A stretch of 64,000 nt of DNA from Petrocella atlantisensis (GCF_900538275.1 NZ_LR130778.1:1712001-1776000); one strand, 5' to 3'; positions 26,643-35,000 are shown, counted from the stretch's first letter. Numbers and translations: made by a program. The notes: generated from the sequence alone by a model not told the origin.

Positions 26643-26706
26643 GAAAGGCATAAGCCTATCAATCCTAAAGATTGGTGGCTCATGCCTGAAGAAATCAGTA
26701 ACACGC
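26643..26706 (-). promoter_or_regulatory. Second (proximal) RAT/terminator in the ptsH-like leader
   Basis: The minus strand shows GGCGTGTTACTG and CAGGCATGAGCC, then a long stem in which AGGCATGAGCCACCAATC pairs with GATTGATAGGCTTATGCC-type sequence, followed by TTTCAT. It is about 80 nt ahead of the start codon. Confidence 0.88.
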
Positions 26707-26724
26707 CAAAGGGTATAAACTATA

Positions 26725-26778
26725 AAAGGCATAAACCTAATATTTTTTGGTTTATGCCTGATCAAACAGTAACACGCC
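26725..26778 (-). promoter_or_regulatory. First (distal) RAT/terminator in the ptsH-like leader
   Basis: The minus strand shows GGCGTGTTACTG, loop, CAGGCATAAACC, then AGGCATAAACC paired with GGTTTATGCCT followed by TTTTATAG. It is nearly identical in its 5' half to the copy before the antiterminator gene. Confidence 0.88.
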
Positions 26779-26790
26779 TTCTATGGATTT

Positions 26791-26820
26791 ATATTAGCAT
26801 GGCAATCCAAAATCTGTCAA
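26791..26820 (-). promoter_or_regulatory. Promoter of the HPr-like gene
   Basis: On the minus strand TTGACA (plus 26815-26820) with an 18-nt spacer precedes TAATAT (plus 26791-26796). The -35 box touches the stop codon of the upstream epimerase gene. Confidence 0.75.
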
Positions 26821-27696
26821 CTAAGAAAAATCAATGCTATAAGCACAATCAAAATTTTTACCAGTATCTAAGGCTATTATACCGGATTTGTCGCTGAAAT
26901 CACCGATAAAATCTTCATAGTCACAGTGACCAAACCATGGCTCAATACAGACAAAAGGTGCACCGGTTGGCTTTGACCACAGACCTAATAAAGGAAATCC
27001 TTCAAAGTCCATAGTAATCTTATGGTCATTTTTATTACTTTTTAGACTAATCTTCTTAGAATTTAAGTCCTCAAAAATAAGGGCATCTCGTTTAAAAAGC
27101 TCAGGACTTAAAAGTATCTTATTCTCAGACTTCAAAAAAGGTATTTTATCATGAAGCATGTAACCTCCATCATTAATGGGTAGTACAGGACACGTCTCAT
27201 CCCTGTCAAACTCAAAATAGTAGTCTTCCATCACTTCTCCCGGCAATAAGGGACAGTTGAAGCCGGGATGGGCACCGATTGAAAAGTAGATGGTTTGATC
27301 ATCTAGATTTTCCACACTATAGCTGATTTTTAGACTTGCGTCTTTTAGTTCATAGATGATCTTCAGCTTGAATTTATATGGGTATATTTCTAAGGATGTT
27401 TCATCCCATTTCAATGATAGGATTACTTTACTATCCTCTTTTTCTATGACCTCAAAAATCCTATCCCTCGCAAATCCATGTTGGCCGAGCTGATAGCTTT
27501 TCTCCCCAATTCTATATTGATTATTCTTAACTTTCCCAACAATGGGAAACAAAATTGGCGCATGCCGACCCCAATAGTTCGAATCTCCAGTCCATATGAA
27601 TTCGATGTTATCATCACAACGCATCACACTTACAAGTTCCCCACCCTGTTCTAATATCTTAACTTTTAATTTTTCATTATGAAGTAATATCGCCAT
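26821..27696 (-). CDS. Aldose 1-epimerase-like (galactose mutarotase family) protein
   Basis: This is a 291-residue beta-sandwich protein of the LacX/YeaD branch of aldose epimerases. Recognisable parts are WGRHAPILFPIVGKVKNNQY, the His region YQLGQHGFARDRIF, SIGAHPGFNCPL with the second catalytic His, and a C-terminal Glu in CIEPWFG. The probable role is interconverting anomers of sugars or sugar phosphates; the substrate is unknown. It overlaps the upstream secreted-protein gene by 20 nt and so belongs to the histidine-kinase operon, although its sugar-related role fits the PTS locus on the other side. Ribosome site ATAGGAGGG. Confidence 0.9.
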   Translation of the reverse strand: MAILLHNEKLKVKILEQGGELVSVMRCDDNIEFIWTGDSNYWGRHAPILFPIVGKVKNNQYRIGEKSYQLGQHGFARDRIFEVIEKEDSKVILSLKWDETSLEIYPYKFKLKIIYELKDASLKISYSVENLDDQTIYFSIGAHPGFNCPLLPGEVMEDYYFEFDRDETCPVLPINDGGYMLHDKIPFLKSENKILLSPELFKRDALIFEDLNSKKISLKSNKNDHKITMDFEGFPLLGLWSKPTGAPFVCIEPWFGHCDYEDFIGDFSDKSGIIALDTGKNFDCAYSIDFS

Positions 27697-28189
27697 CTAA
27701 CCCTCCTATATTCGACAAACCTTTGATCAAACGATCTAATAATTTGTTATAATGATCCAATCTTTCAATTCTATGTTTTTGCAAAACCAAAATCTCATTA
27801 TACACCTGAATTAAAGTCTCATAATCCTTTTCCTCCCTGGCTTTCCTTATTCTATTATCGTAGGCTACAATTCTACCTAAAAAAGCGTTGGATCCCTCTT
27901 GATAGGTCCTGATCTCTTGAATGGAATTTTTAATGAGTGTCAACTGTTCAGGTGTTAGGCTATCTAGGTTGGATTGTACACGTCTTAGATGTTGCTGCAC
28001 AACATAGGTCTTTTCTCTAGATGACCTAATGCCCTCCTTGACTATCATACGGCTTCGACTAACTTCTCTTGACGTCATTACAACGGCTGAACGGATTCGA
28101 TTTTCTCTTGGTCTTAACTGGTTTTGAGCGACGATTGTCGTACTTGATATCAACATGACCATGATCATCATTAAAATAGTTTTTCTCAT
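27677..28189 (-). CDS. Exported helical protein with an LTPEQ motif (Spy/CpxP-like)
   Basis: This is a 170-residue protein from the ATG at 28189 (GGAGGCG upstream); the open frame to 28249 lacks a ribosome site. A signal peptide (MRKTILMMIMVMLISSTTIV) is followed by an almost wholly helical, highly basic sequence rich in Arg. Residues around 95 read SLTPEQLTLIKNSIQEIRTY, resembling the LTxxQ motif of the periplasmic chaperones Spy and CpxP. In Gram-negatives these are regulated by CpxAR or BaeSR. Here the gene sits in an operon with a histidine kinase, which makes an envelope-stress role plausible. The similarity is short, so the family call is tentative. Confidence 0.6.
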   Translation of the reverse strand: MRKTILMMIMVMLISSTTIVAQNQLRPRENRIRSAVVMTSREVSRSRMIVKEGIRSSREKTYVVQQHLRRVQSNLDSLTPEQLTLIKNSIQEIRTYQEGSNAFLGRIVAYDNRIRKAREEKDYETLIQVYNEILVLQKHRIERLDHYNKLLDRLIKGLSNIGGLDGDITS

Positions 28190-28190
28190 A

Positions 28191-28676
28191 TCAATCGCCT
28201 CCTTCATCAAATAGGTTGTCATCGGATAAGTCATCTTCCTCGACTGCATCCAGTTTTGTTAAAACATCTTCTAACAATGCATCCAGTTCTTTTAGCATTA
28301 ATGCACGCTCATCAATTTCTTCCAGATTCTCTGACTTAGCTACAATAACGGTCTCTGCTTTTTCATCTATTACTTCATCTGAAGAGCTCTCGACGACCTC
28401 TTCTACTTCATCCGAAGTCTTTGTTGACGGCGCTTCAATCTCATCCTTGTTTTCATCTAATTCTGAATCTTCTTCTATTGTCTCGGTTGTCTCTTCAGGT
28501 TCTATTGACTCAGTCGGTTCTATTGCTTTCTGAACATCTATAGGTGTCGCCTCGTCTATAGTTAAATCCTGCTCTGGCACATTCATGACTTTTGTAACCT
28601 GCCGTTCCTTACACCCTGCCATGAGGAGCAAAGTAATACCAAGCAGTAACAACAGATTTATAATGTTTTTTTTCAT
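28191..28676 (-). CDS. Acidic lipoprotein
   Basis: This is a 161-residue protein with a signal peptide and lipobox (LLLMAGC, Cys at about 22). The mature part is strongly acidic (Glu, Asp, Ser, Thr), with a low-complexity middle and a short helical C-terminus (ERALMLKELDALLEDVLTKL). No known domain is recognised. The gene overlaps the histidine kinase stop (ATGA) and ends one nt before the next gene starts, so it is part of that operon. It could be an accessory partner of the kinase at the membrane surface; that is inferred from position only. Confidence 0.7.
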   Translation of the reverse strand: MKKNIINLLLLLGITLLLMAGCKERQVTKVMNVPEQDLTIDEATPIDVQKAIEPTESIEPEETTETIEEDSELDENKDEIEAPSTKTSDEVEEVVESSSDEVIDEKAETVIVAKSENLEEIDERALMLKELDALLEDVLTKLDAVEEDDLSDDNLFDEGGD

Positions 28677-30094
28677 CCTTTGACCTCCTGTCTCAAGGGT
28701 GGTAACTTCACTGTTACGATTGTACCTTTCTTGTAGGTACTTGTGATGTCTATGGTACCATGGTGCAAATCAACCAGTCTTTTGACAATACTAAGACCAA
28801 GACCACTGCCTTCTTGCTGAGTTATGGTATTTTTTATTCTATAGTATTTTTGAAAAACCTTTTCTAGTTCATCTTTTTTGATGCCAAACCCATTGTCTTC
28901 AATACGAATACAAAGTTGTTCTTCTTCTTCAAAGCACGACAAGGCTATATGAACAGAATCCCCTGAGTACTTTATAGCATTACTAATGAGATTGGAGAGA
29001 ATCTGGCGCAACTGTTTTTCATCAGCATATAAGGTTGTATGATCCTCACAGCTAAGTGAGAACGTTATATGCTTTCCAATGTTGACTTTTGCAAGCCTAA
29101 TCATCTCTTCCAAAATGGGCTTAAGCTTAAAAAAAGAAGGGTTCAAGTAGAATTCCATGTCTTTGTTCCTCGTTTTGGTCACAATTTCTTTGGTTAAGAG
29201 GGTCAGACGTTTGGTTTCTCTGTATATGATTTCTAGGGATTCATCCAGCTCATCTTTATCCAGTAAGCCATCATGTATGGCTTCTAGGTAACCGGATACG
29301 ACCGTTAAAGGCGTTTTTATTTCATGAGAAATCATCCCGATAAAGGCTTTTTTATCTTCGTCAATCCGATTAAGTTCTGATTTCATATAGTTAAAAGAGT
29401 CTATTAATGCATTCAGCTCTTCGTATTCTGTTTTAGTGATATCCTCTAGAATTTCCCCATTGGCTATAGCCAGAGCACTATTGCTGATGTCTTCAATGGG
29501 TTTTGTCATTTTTTTTGCACTCATGTATAAAACACCACTTACAATGGCTATGAAGCATATGGATACAGAGGCAATCACCATTAGCATGACTCGGATATTT
29601 TTCACTACTGTGCTAATAGGTGTAAAGATAACAACAACCCCTTCAATCTGCCCGTCATTAACAATCGGTCGTCCATAGAAAATCATCTGGGTATCAAAGG
29701 TTGCAGTATAGGTGCTTTTTCTAAAGACCTCATTACCCTTTAGTATAATCTTCAGGTCTTCATATAGATAATGATCCAGATCACTGTTGGCAAAATCTAA
29801 ATCTCTCAAGTTTTGAATATTGTTTTCATGAATGTTGAGAATATACAGCTTAGATTTGGACACATATGCCATCGCATCCATATAATCTTGAAGCTTTAAT
29901 GCTTCGATTTTCCCTTTTGTGCTATCTAAATAAAGACTTTCTGTTTTTTGAGTAATCTCTCTAAGACGCTGTTTCTCCAATTCATAAACCTGAGTCGAAT
30001 ACAACAGGGTAAGGATACCTGTTAGTATAACTATCAGGCCAATGAATATGGTCAAATTCGTAATCAGAAGTCTAGAAAAAATACTCTTATTCAA
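28673..30094 (-). CDS. Sensor histidine kinase (HAMP-HisKA-HATPase)
   Basis: This is a 473-residue kinase starting at a TTG at 30094, behind a strong GAGGAGG. Membrane helices are at about 10-33 and 170-195, flanking an extracellular sensor region of about 135 residues. A HAMP domain (about 195-245) leads to HisKA with the H-box GMISHEIKTPLTVVSGYL, N-box LSNLISNAIKYS, and G-boxes EDNGFGIKKDE and GSGLGLSIVKRL. It is complete. The likely partner is the OmpR-type regulator encoded divergently at 31162, on the other side of the exported protein gene, because no regulator lies inside this operon. Confidence 0.92.
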   Translation of the reverse strand: MNKSIFSRLLITNLTIFIGLIVILTGILTLLYSTQVYELEKQRLREITQKTESLYLDSTKGKIEALKLQDYMDAMAYVSKSKLYILNIHENNIQNLRDLDFANSDLDHYLYEDLKIILKGNEVFRKSTYTATFDTQMIFYGRPIVNDGQIEGVVVIFTPISTVVKNIRVMLMVIASVSICFIAIVSGVLYMSAKKMTKPIEDISNSALAIANGEILEDITKTEYEELNALIDSFNYMKSELNRIDEDKKAFIGMISHEIKTPLTVVSGYLEAIHDGLLDKDELDESLEIIYRETKRLTLLTKEIVTKTRNKDMEFYLNPSFFKLKPILEEMIRLAKVNIGKHITFSLSCEDHTTLYADEKQLRQILSNLISNAIKYSGDSVHIALSCFEEEEQLCIRIEDNGFGIKKDELEKVFQKYYRIKNTITQQEGSGLGLSIVKRLVDLHHGTIDITSTYKKGTIVTVKLPPLRQEVKG

Positions 30095-30152
30095 CGTTGG
30101 CCTCCTCGTAGGATTATATATGTTTGAGGTCTTCTATTCCTTACAATTTATT

Positions 30153-30197
30153 ATAGCATCTGTGAGCAATTTTTGCTTCACAGATGCTATTTTTTTA
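30153..30197. terminator. Hairpin after the exported helical protein gene
   Basis: ATAGCATCTGTGAGC pairs with GCTTCACAGATGCTAT. Unusually, the long T-run is on the plus strand, although both flanking genes are on the minus strand. On the minus strand the stem is followed only by AATAAATTG. It may attenuate readthrough into the kinase gene or stop antisense transcripts. Confidence 0.6.
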
Positions 30198-30950
30198 GAA
30201 TATGTCGTTTAAGGTATCTAACTTGAACTGATCAAATTCTATATGTGCCAATAGATAATCATAGAGTTGTGTCAGTAAAGTGTTACATAGGTCGGCATCT
30301 TCTGCTTCAATGGCAGCCCTAAGTTCTGCTTTTAGAACATCTGCTTCAGCTTTTAGTATTTCATAAGCTGCTTTTTCTTCGGCTATGGCTTCTTGAAATT
30401 CATCAAATAAAGCTTTAAATCCTTCTTTTCTCTCAAGCATATAGGTTCTTATCATTTCTCTTGCTTCTTGGGTGGTGATTGTTTCTGCTTCTAGCTTTTC
30501 TTCAATCTCAGCTTTGAGCGCTTCAAGACCTGCGTTGGTTTCATCCATATAGTCTTCTGCGATAGCGGTTCTGGTCTCCATCAATTCGGTATGAATCGCT
30601 TTATGCTCTTCAAAAGCCGCTTCATAGTCTGCCAATAACTCAGGTGCATATAGTTGGATTACTTCGAGATGTCGGGTAATGACTGCCTCACGTTTTTCTA
30701 AACGTGCTTCCCATCTGGTTGCCGCTTGATCTAATCGTCTGACTTGATTTTCTTCACGTTTTTCGAAGAAATTATCATACCGCTGGGTGGCATTTTCTTT
30801 ATTTTTTACTGTTTCTCCCATGAAAGCGGTCGTACTTCTATTTTGACCTTGGTTCATGTTTGGATTGCCACCTCTTTGACCACTTGCATTGACCACGAGG
30901 CTTGAATTTACGATGAGTAGGATGGTTAATAGTACCACTAATTTTTTCAT
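30195..30950 (-). CDS. Exported helical coiled-coil protein
   Basis: This is a 251-residue protein from the ATG at 30950 (AAGGAGTG upstream). The open frame extends to 31193 without a ribosome site, overlapping the divergent regulator start. A signal peptide (MKKLVVLLTILLIVNSSLVV) ends near NASG. A Gly/Asn/Gln-rich linker follows, then about 190 residues of charged helices rich in Glu, Ala and Lys with several ITxxEAR/EAET-type turns. No domain is recognised; the overall make-up resembles small periplasmic helical chaperones. It is divergent from the response regulator and shares a regulatory region full of 11-bp repeats. It is probably a target of that system. Confidence 0.7.
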   Translation of the reverse strand: MKKLVVLLTILLIVNSSLVVNASGQRGGNPNMNQGQNRSTTAFMGETVKNKENATQRYDNFFEKREENQVRRLDQAATRWEARLEKREAVITRHLEVIQLYAPELLADYEAAFEEHKAIHTELMETRTAIAEDYMDETNAGLEALKAEIEEKLEAETITTQEAREMIRTYMLERKEGFKALFDEFQEAIAEEKAAYEILKAEADVLKAELRAAIEAEDADLCNTLLTQLYDYLLAHIEFDQFKLDTLNDIF

Positions 30951-30981
30951 TTGTATCACTCCTTGTCTAATTGATAGGTTC

Positions 30982-31036
30982 ATTTTACACCTATAAGTAC
31001 GTAAAACAGACGTAGAAATGTATGAAATGTGTATGA
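30982..31036 (-). promoter_or_regulatory. Operator repeats and promoter of the exported-protein gene
   Basis: Four half-sites lie at exact 11-nt intervals: ACGTA at 30999 and 31010, then TATGA at 31021 and 31032. A minus-strand -10 box TAAAAT (plus 30982-30987) puts the -35 position at 31005-31010, inside the repeats. One helical turn between direct repeats is the hallmark of OmpR/PhoB-type regulator sites. Confidence 0.6.
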
Positions 31037-31071
31037 TTTGTTGTGACTGACTGTAAAAAGGGTTATTATAG

Positions 31072-31105
31072 TTGTAGTGATATTGTAGTGATCTGTATCT
31101 ATAAT
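31072..31105 (+). promoter_or_regulatory. Operator repeats and promoter of the OmpR-type regulator gene
   Basis: Two perfect 10-nt direct repeats, TTGTAGTGAT, start at 31072 and 31083 (11-nt period). They cover the -35 position of a promoter whose -10 box TATAAT is at 31100-31105, the usual place for activation by OmpR-family regulators. This suggests autoregulation. Confidence 0.7.
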
Positions 31106-31161
31106 AAATACGGTGTTGATGAATATTCTGATATAAATATACGCTACGAGGAGGTTCGATT

Positions 31162-31845
31162 ATGAAACATATATTTACCGTTGATGACGACAAAGAAATT
31201 CGTCTTCTTATAAAAAAATATCTTGAAAAAGAGGACTATAAGGTGACGGATTTTTCTGATCCTACCCATGTTCTATCTGAAATAGACCGACTGTCTCCTG
31301 ACTTAATTATCTTAGATATTATGATGCCCGGCATTGATGGTATCGAACTGTGTAAAAAAATTCGAAAGTCTTATGATATTCCAATTATCTTCCTATCTGC
31401 AAGAGGTGAAGAAATTGATCGCATCATCGGACTTGAAGTCGGCGGTGATGACTATTTACCAAAACCCTTCAGCCCTAGAGAGTTATTGGCCAGAATTAAA
31501 AATATCTTCAGGAGACTGGATAATAACCCTACTGATGGGCATAACAGCCCAGAACTCTATATCATTAAGAACACAACCTTGTCTGTAACCAATCGTTATG
31601 TCAAGGTTAATGATACCGACCTTAATCTGACGGTTAAAGAGTTTGATATTCTTTGTCTGTTCATGGAAAACCCTCTTATGGCTTTTAGCCGAAACCATAT
31701 TCTGGAAAAGGTCTGGGGCTATGAGCATGATGGCGAGAGCCGCCTGGTCGATGATGTTATCAAGCGTCTTCGAAAAAAACTCTCTACCGCTTCCAGTGAA
31801 GTGGATATTATTACGGTTTGGGGCTATGGTTATAAAATAGAGTAA
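31162..31845 (+). CDS. OmpR/PhoB-family response regulator
   Basis: This is a 227-residue regulator. The receiver domain has D8-D9-D10, phospho-acceptor D52 (LIILDIMMPGIDG) and Lys in YLPKPFSPRELLARI. The C-terminal winged helix (about 130-227) shows LTVKEFDILCLFMENP and HILEKVWGYEHDGESRLVDD. It is monocistronic, convergent with cotH six nt away, and divergent from the exported protein and kinase genes. Two clusters of 11-bp direct repeats in the intergenic region make it the best candidate partner for the kinase at 28673. The ribosome site is GAGGAGG. Confidence 0.92.
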   Translation: MKHIFTVDDDKEIRLLIKKYLEKEDYKVTDFSDPTHVLSEIDRLSPDLIILDIMMPGIDGIELCKKIRKSYDIPIIFLSARGEEIDRIIGLEVGGDDYLPKPFSPRELLARIKNIFRRLDNNPTDGHNSPELYIIKNTTLSVTNRYVKVNDTDLNLTVKEFDILCLFMENPLMAFSRNHILEKVWGYEHDGESRLVDDVIKRLRKKLSTASSEVDIITVWGYGYKIE

Positions 31846-31851
31846 ATCACA

Positions 31852-33474
31852 TCAATCTGTCTTCGCTTGGTCAAATATCGCCATTTTCCCCGAATTGCCA
31901 CCACCACCCATGCTACCCAGATCTTCAATAGACAAATGATCTGCTTGAATCAGTTTCTCTTTTGCCGTTTCTTGAGTTGTATTTGTTGATGGAATAGCGC
32001 CTTCAAGCTGTCCAAGGATACTCTCACTTCGAAGTGTCCCTAGATTCGTTAGTGTATCTATTGCCTGCTTATATTCTTCGTAGGTACAAAAAGCAGACGG
32101 GTCCTTTTCCACATACACACCAATTAGTTGATCAAGTGTTTCAATCTTTTTTGCCCATTGACCCTGCTTTAAATAATCTGAAACAATTGTTTCCAAATAT
32201 TCATGATACGTTGCTTTATAAGTCTCCTGACTTAATAAGATATTAAAAAGAGGACGTTCTTCCATGGTGACACCACTTACAGGCGTGTCGATAGGAAAAT
32301 TAACAACCTCTGTCATACTGTTGGATGAGAACCCACCAAAAGCCAAATTATAGTCCCAGGGTAAAATAGTAAGCTTCCCATCATTTTCGTAAATGTAATA
32401 GTTTTGTGCCATATTAGAACTATAACTATCTAGATTCACTACTACTGTATGGGCCGCCATATATCTTAGTATGACATCTACATCCCAGTATTTTTCCAGT
32501 TCCTCGCCCTCTTGCAAATGCTTCAATGCCTCTATGACCTTTTTCTGATCACTTTCTCCAATTTTTCCCACGCCATTTTCAAATATTGCAGCATAGCTGG
32601 TCATTAAATCATCTGTGTACTTAAGGTCACCACCGGTATTCCCATTATTACCCATACCCATGCCTCTTCCTACTATACCTTCTCTTCCTTCAACGCCTTC
32701 ACCCCTCTTCGGTATAAATTCATCTGAAACGACCCCTTCTCGAGTTCGTGCATCCTGCATACCCGGATTCATAACAACAGCAGAACCACTTGAAGATGTA
32801 TTACCTTGAGGTCTTTGGGCTTGATTGGCATCCATGTGATTACTGCCTATGTCCATGGATTTGACATTATATAGATTGCCACTGGTATTCCCATAAACAC
32901 GGCTTTGATAACTATCATCATATAATTCTACAGCAAGATAAAAACCCCATGTTTCGCCATTGACGGAAACGTCTGTAAACCCGTACAAGGGCGTATCCAC
33001 TTCCATATAGGCCATGATGTCATAAGATAAATATTCCTTCATATAGCTGTTATCACCAATCATATTATTCATGACCATGGTATCAAGGCCCATAAATGTT
33101 TGACCTTTAATATACTGATCAAATTTAAGCCTAAAACTGAATCTGTCAGAGGTATCATCTCTAGCGACTTGTGATAGACTTGAGTTGCCTTTTGGGCGTA
33201 TGCCTACATTTTTTATTTCTTTTCCGTTAATCACCACATCGACCATGATATAGGTTTCTGCCGTCGCATTCTCAAGCATCGTCGACCAAGCCGTTGGGTC
33301 AGCAATGATATCTAGACTGATGACGTCACCGTTAAAAACAAAATCTGCATAATCCATAGTCACACTTTCGCTACTTGTAGTATCAAAAGCGTAACCAATC
33401 AGTAATGTGCTTATTCCAAGAGCCATCACTGTAGCCATCATGACAATCCAGTGTATGTATTTACTTTTTATCAC
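31852..33474 (-). CDS. CotH-family (spore-coat kinase-like) exported protein
   Basis: This is a 540-residue protein starting at a GTG at 33474 behind GGGGAGG. A signal-anchor (about 8-30) is followed by the CotH kinase-like domain: VISLDIIADPTAWSTM, NVGIRPKGNSSL, FSFRLKFDQYI, NNMIGDNSYMKEYLSYDIM, GFYLAVELYDDSY and the catalytic-type segment LTILPWDYNLAFGGF. A Gly/Met/Arg-rich insert at about 220-290 interrupts the domain. It is the third gene of a VTC-DUF4956-CotH operon. CotH proteins phosphorylate coat proteins in Bacillus; in this operon type it is probably an envelope or cell-surface function instead. Confidence 0.88.
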   Translation of the reverse strand: MIKSKYIHWIVMMATVMALGISTLLIGYAFDTTSSESVTMDYADFVFNGDVISLDIIADPTAWSTMLENATAETYIMVDVVINGKEIKNVGIRPKGNSSLSQVARDDTSDRFSFRLKFDQYIKGQTFMGLDTMVMNNMIGDNSYMKEYLSYDIMAYMEVDTPLYGFTDVSVNGETWGFYLAVELYDDSYQSRVYGNTSGNLYNVKSMDIGSNHMDANQAQRPQGNTSSSGSAVVMNPGMQDARTREGVVSDEFIPKRGEGVEGREGIVGRGMGMGNNGNTGGDLKYTDDLMTSYAAIFENGVGKIGESDQKKVIEALKHLQEGEELEKYWDVDVILRYMAAHTVVVNLDSYSSNMAQNYYIYENDGKLTILPWDYNLAFGGFSSNSMTEVVNFPIDTPVSGVTMEERPLFNILLSQETYKATYHEYLETIVSDYLKQGQWAKKIETLDQLIGVYVEKDPSAFCTYEEYKQAIDTLTNLGTLRSESILGQLEGAIPSTNTTQETAKEKLIQADHLSIEDLGSMGGGGNSGKMAIFDQAKTD

Positions 33475-33489
33475 AAAAATGCCTCCCCT

Positions 33490-34158
33490 CTATAAATATT
33501 CACCGTTGTAACTCACCAATATAGCGTTTTCTACGTTGTTAATTAACAAGAGTTCATTGACGAGACTGGCATTCATATCCAACAATCGTACTTCTACTGT
33601 TAACTCAATACCATTTCTAGACACTGTTTTTGCTTTCATCAAATGTTTCTTGGTTTTAGATTTGATAAGAGACAAGACTTCTGTCTCTGCCATATCTTCC
33701 AAACAATTGACCACGATTAGATAAGGTGTATCTGTGCTTTTTCGATTTACAAAAATCAAAAGCACGATACTGATAAATATGGAACCAATAATACCAAGGG
33801 GTATAAGACCGGCTCCTGTTACAATACCAATTGAAATGGACCAGAATAAAAAAGCAATATCCAGTGATTCTTTGACAGCTGTTCTAAAGCGTACTATGGA
33901 CAGAGCACCCACCATACCAAGGGATAAAATAATATTTGATGTCACCGCTAAAATGATAAGGGTGGTAATTAAGGTCATCGCAATAAGAGATACCCCAAAA
34001 GATGCTGAGTACATAACACCTGTAAAGGTCATCTTATAAACATAAAAAATCATTAGACCTAAACATAGAGATACAACCATAGCAAGGGCTATATCCGTGA
34101 GTGAAAAGGTTGCTGCTTTTTCTAAAAAACTGCTTTTAAAAATATCCTGAAATGTCAT
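33490..34158 (-). CDS. DUF4956 membrane protein
   Basis: This is a 222-residue protein. Four hydrophobic segments lie in the first 130 residues, with the conserved MVGALSIVRFRTAVKESLDIAFLFWSI stretch typical of DUF4956 (given here only as a region at about 80-108; key part LSIVRFRTAV). A soluble C-terminal domain of about 85 residues follows. It overlaps the VTC gene (ATGA) and is 15 nt ahead of cotH. The three together are a recurrent gene set in Firmicutes. The function of DUF4956 is not established. Ribosome site AAAGGAG. Confidence 0.85.
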   Translation of the reverse strand: MTFQDIFKSSFLEKAATFSLTDIALAMVVSLCLGLMIFYVYKMTFTGVMYSASFGVSLIAMTLITTLIILAVTSNIILSLGMVGALSIVRFRTAVKESLDIAFLFWSISIGIVTGAGLIPLGIIGSIFISIVLLIFVNRKSTDTPYLIVVNCLEDMAETEVLSLIKSKTKKHLMKAKTVSRNGIELTVEVRLLDMNASLVNELLLINNVENAILVSYNGEYL

Positions 34159-34844
34159 ATATATTCTCCTTTAATTCTGCAAATGGCGTATTTTGAAAAA
34201 GCCACTGTTTGTCTGTTAGGAATCTGTGTTGCTGTTGCCATAACTTGTGGTAAAAAATGATCATATTTGACCTCAAGAATGATGTCCTGGATGATGGCTT
34301 TTCCGATAAACGTCGGATTTAGAAATTGCTGGATCTGGTCGCTCCCTCTTATGTTAGAGTCTATGGTGATGCGAACATTACCTGCTGAATATATAAAAGC
34401 TCTTCTGGTATAATCCACAATGCTTTTTGGGCTCAGTTGCTGACTACGCATCTTTGCGTATAGCTCTTTATGCAAATCCATAGAACTTTCCTTTAAAAAA
34501 TCTATTTTCCCTTCTAGTAAATACCTGCACTGATCCCCTGTTAAGGGTGCAGATGTTTTGTGGCAAAGTCCTCTATATTTGCTCTTTTTTTCAAGTTTAA
34601 TATAAGACAAGTCCTCACCATAATAGCGTATTCTAAATTTTTCCCTTGAAGGTACACCATTCACCTTTTCCATCAACGCCTTATCGTAAAGGTTATCAAA
34701 GTAAAGGCTCCTGACTTGATAGGTGCCATCTGTTCCTCCATGACTATCTGCTTTTGCAACATGACTGAGTCTTGAAATCAAACCAATGACATCAAACGTA
34801 TTAATAGAATGCTTCAATTCATGACGGTATTTTCGATTATGCAT
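34155..34844 (-). CDS. VTC-domain protein (polyphosphate polymerase family)
   Basis: This is a 229-residue protein from the ATG at 34844 (AAAGGAG upstream); the open frame to 34898 runs into the operator repeats. It is a single VTC/CYTH-type tunnel domain: KYRHELKHSI, VRSLYFDNLYDKAL, EKFRIRYYGE, IKLEKKSKYRGLCHKTS, IVDYTRRAFIYSAGNVRITI and a final ILEVKYD. Basic and acidic residues of the tunnel (RIR, KLEKKSK, ITID, EVK) appear intact. Yeast Vtc4 makes polyphosphate with such a domain; the bacterial stand-alone version with DUF4956 and CotH is uncharacterised, so the substrate is inferred. It is the first gene of the operon. Confidence 0.85.
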   Translation of the reverse strand: MHNRKYRHELKHSINTFDVIGLISRLSHVAKADSHGGTDGTYQVRSLYFDNLYDKALMEKVNGVPSREKFRIRYYGEDLSYIKLEKKSKYRGLCHKTSAPLTGDQCRYLLEGKIDFLKESSMDLHKELYAKMRSQQLSPKSIVDYTRRAFIYSAGNVRITIDSNIRGSDQIQQFLNPTFIGKAIIQDIILEVKYDHFLPQVMATATQIPNRQTVAFSKYAICRIKGEYI

Positions 34845-34886
34845 ATTACCGCTCCTTTCTTCGTTATGAACCCATTCTAAAACAAA

Positions 34887-34941
34887 AACCTTAACCAAAC
34901 CTTAACTTAAATATTCTAGCTTTTAAGGTTGATTCAAGGTT
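34887..34941. promoter_or_regulatory. Divergent operators with 11-bp direct repeats between VTC operon and two-component genes
   Basis: On the left, CCTTAAC occurs at 34889 and again at 34900 (11-nt period), oriented toward the VTC operon. On the right, AAGGTT occurs at 34925 and 34936 (11-nt period), oriented toward the regulator gene. The 34936 copy coincides with the -35 position of a promoter with -10 TATACT at 34959-34964 (17-nt spacer). This is a PhoB/OmpR-like arrangement. Confidence 0.7.
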
Positions 34942-35000
34942 TGTATTCTAAAATATGATATACTTATTGAATAATTATGTGAAAGGAGAGGAGCCTTAAC

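Noticed and set aside
26556-26765. Minus-strand 69-residue open frame before the HPr gene
   Set aside because: It runs through both RAT/terminator modules, which explain the sequence; no ribosome site.
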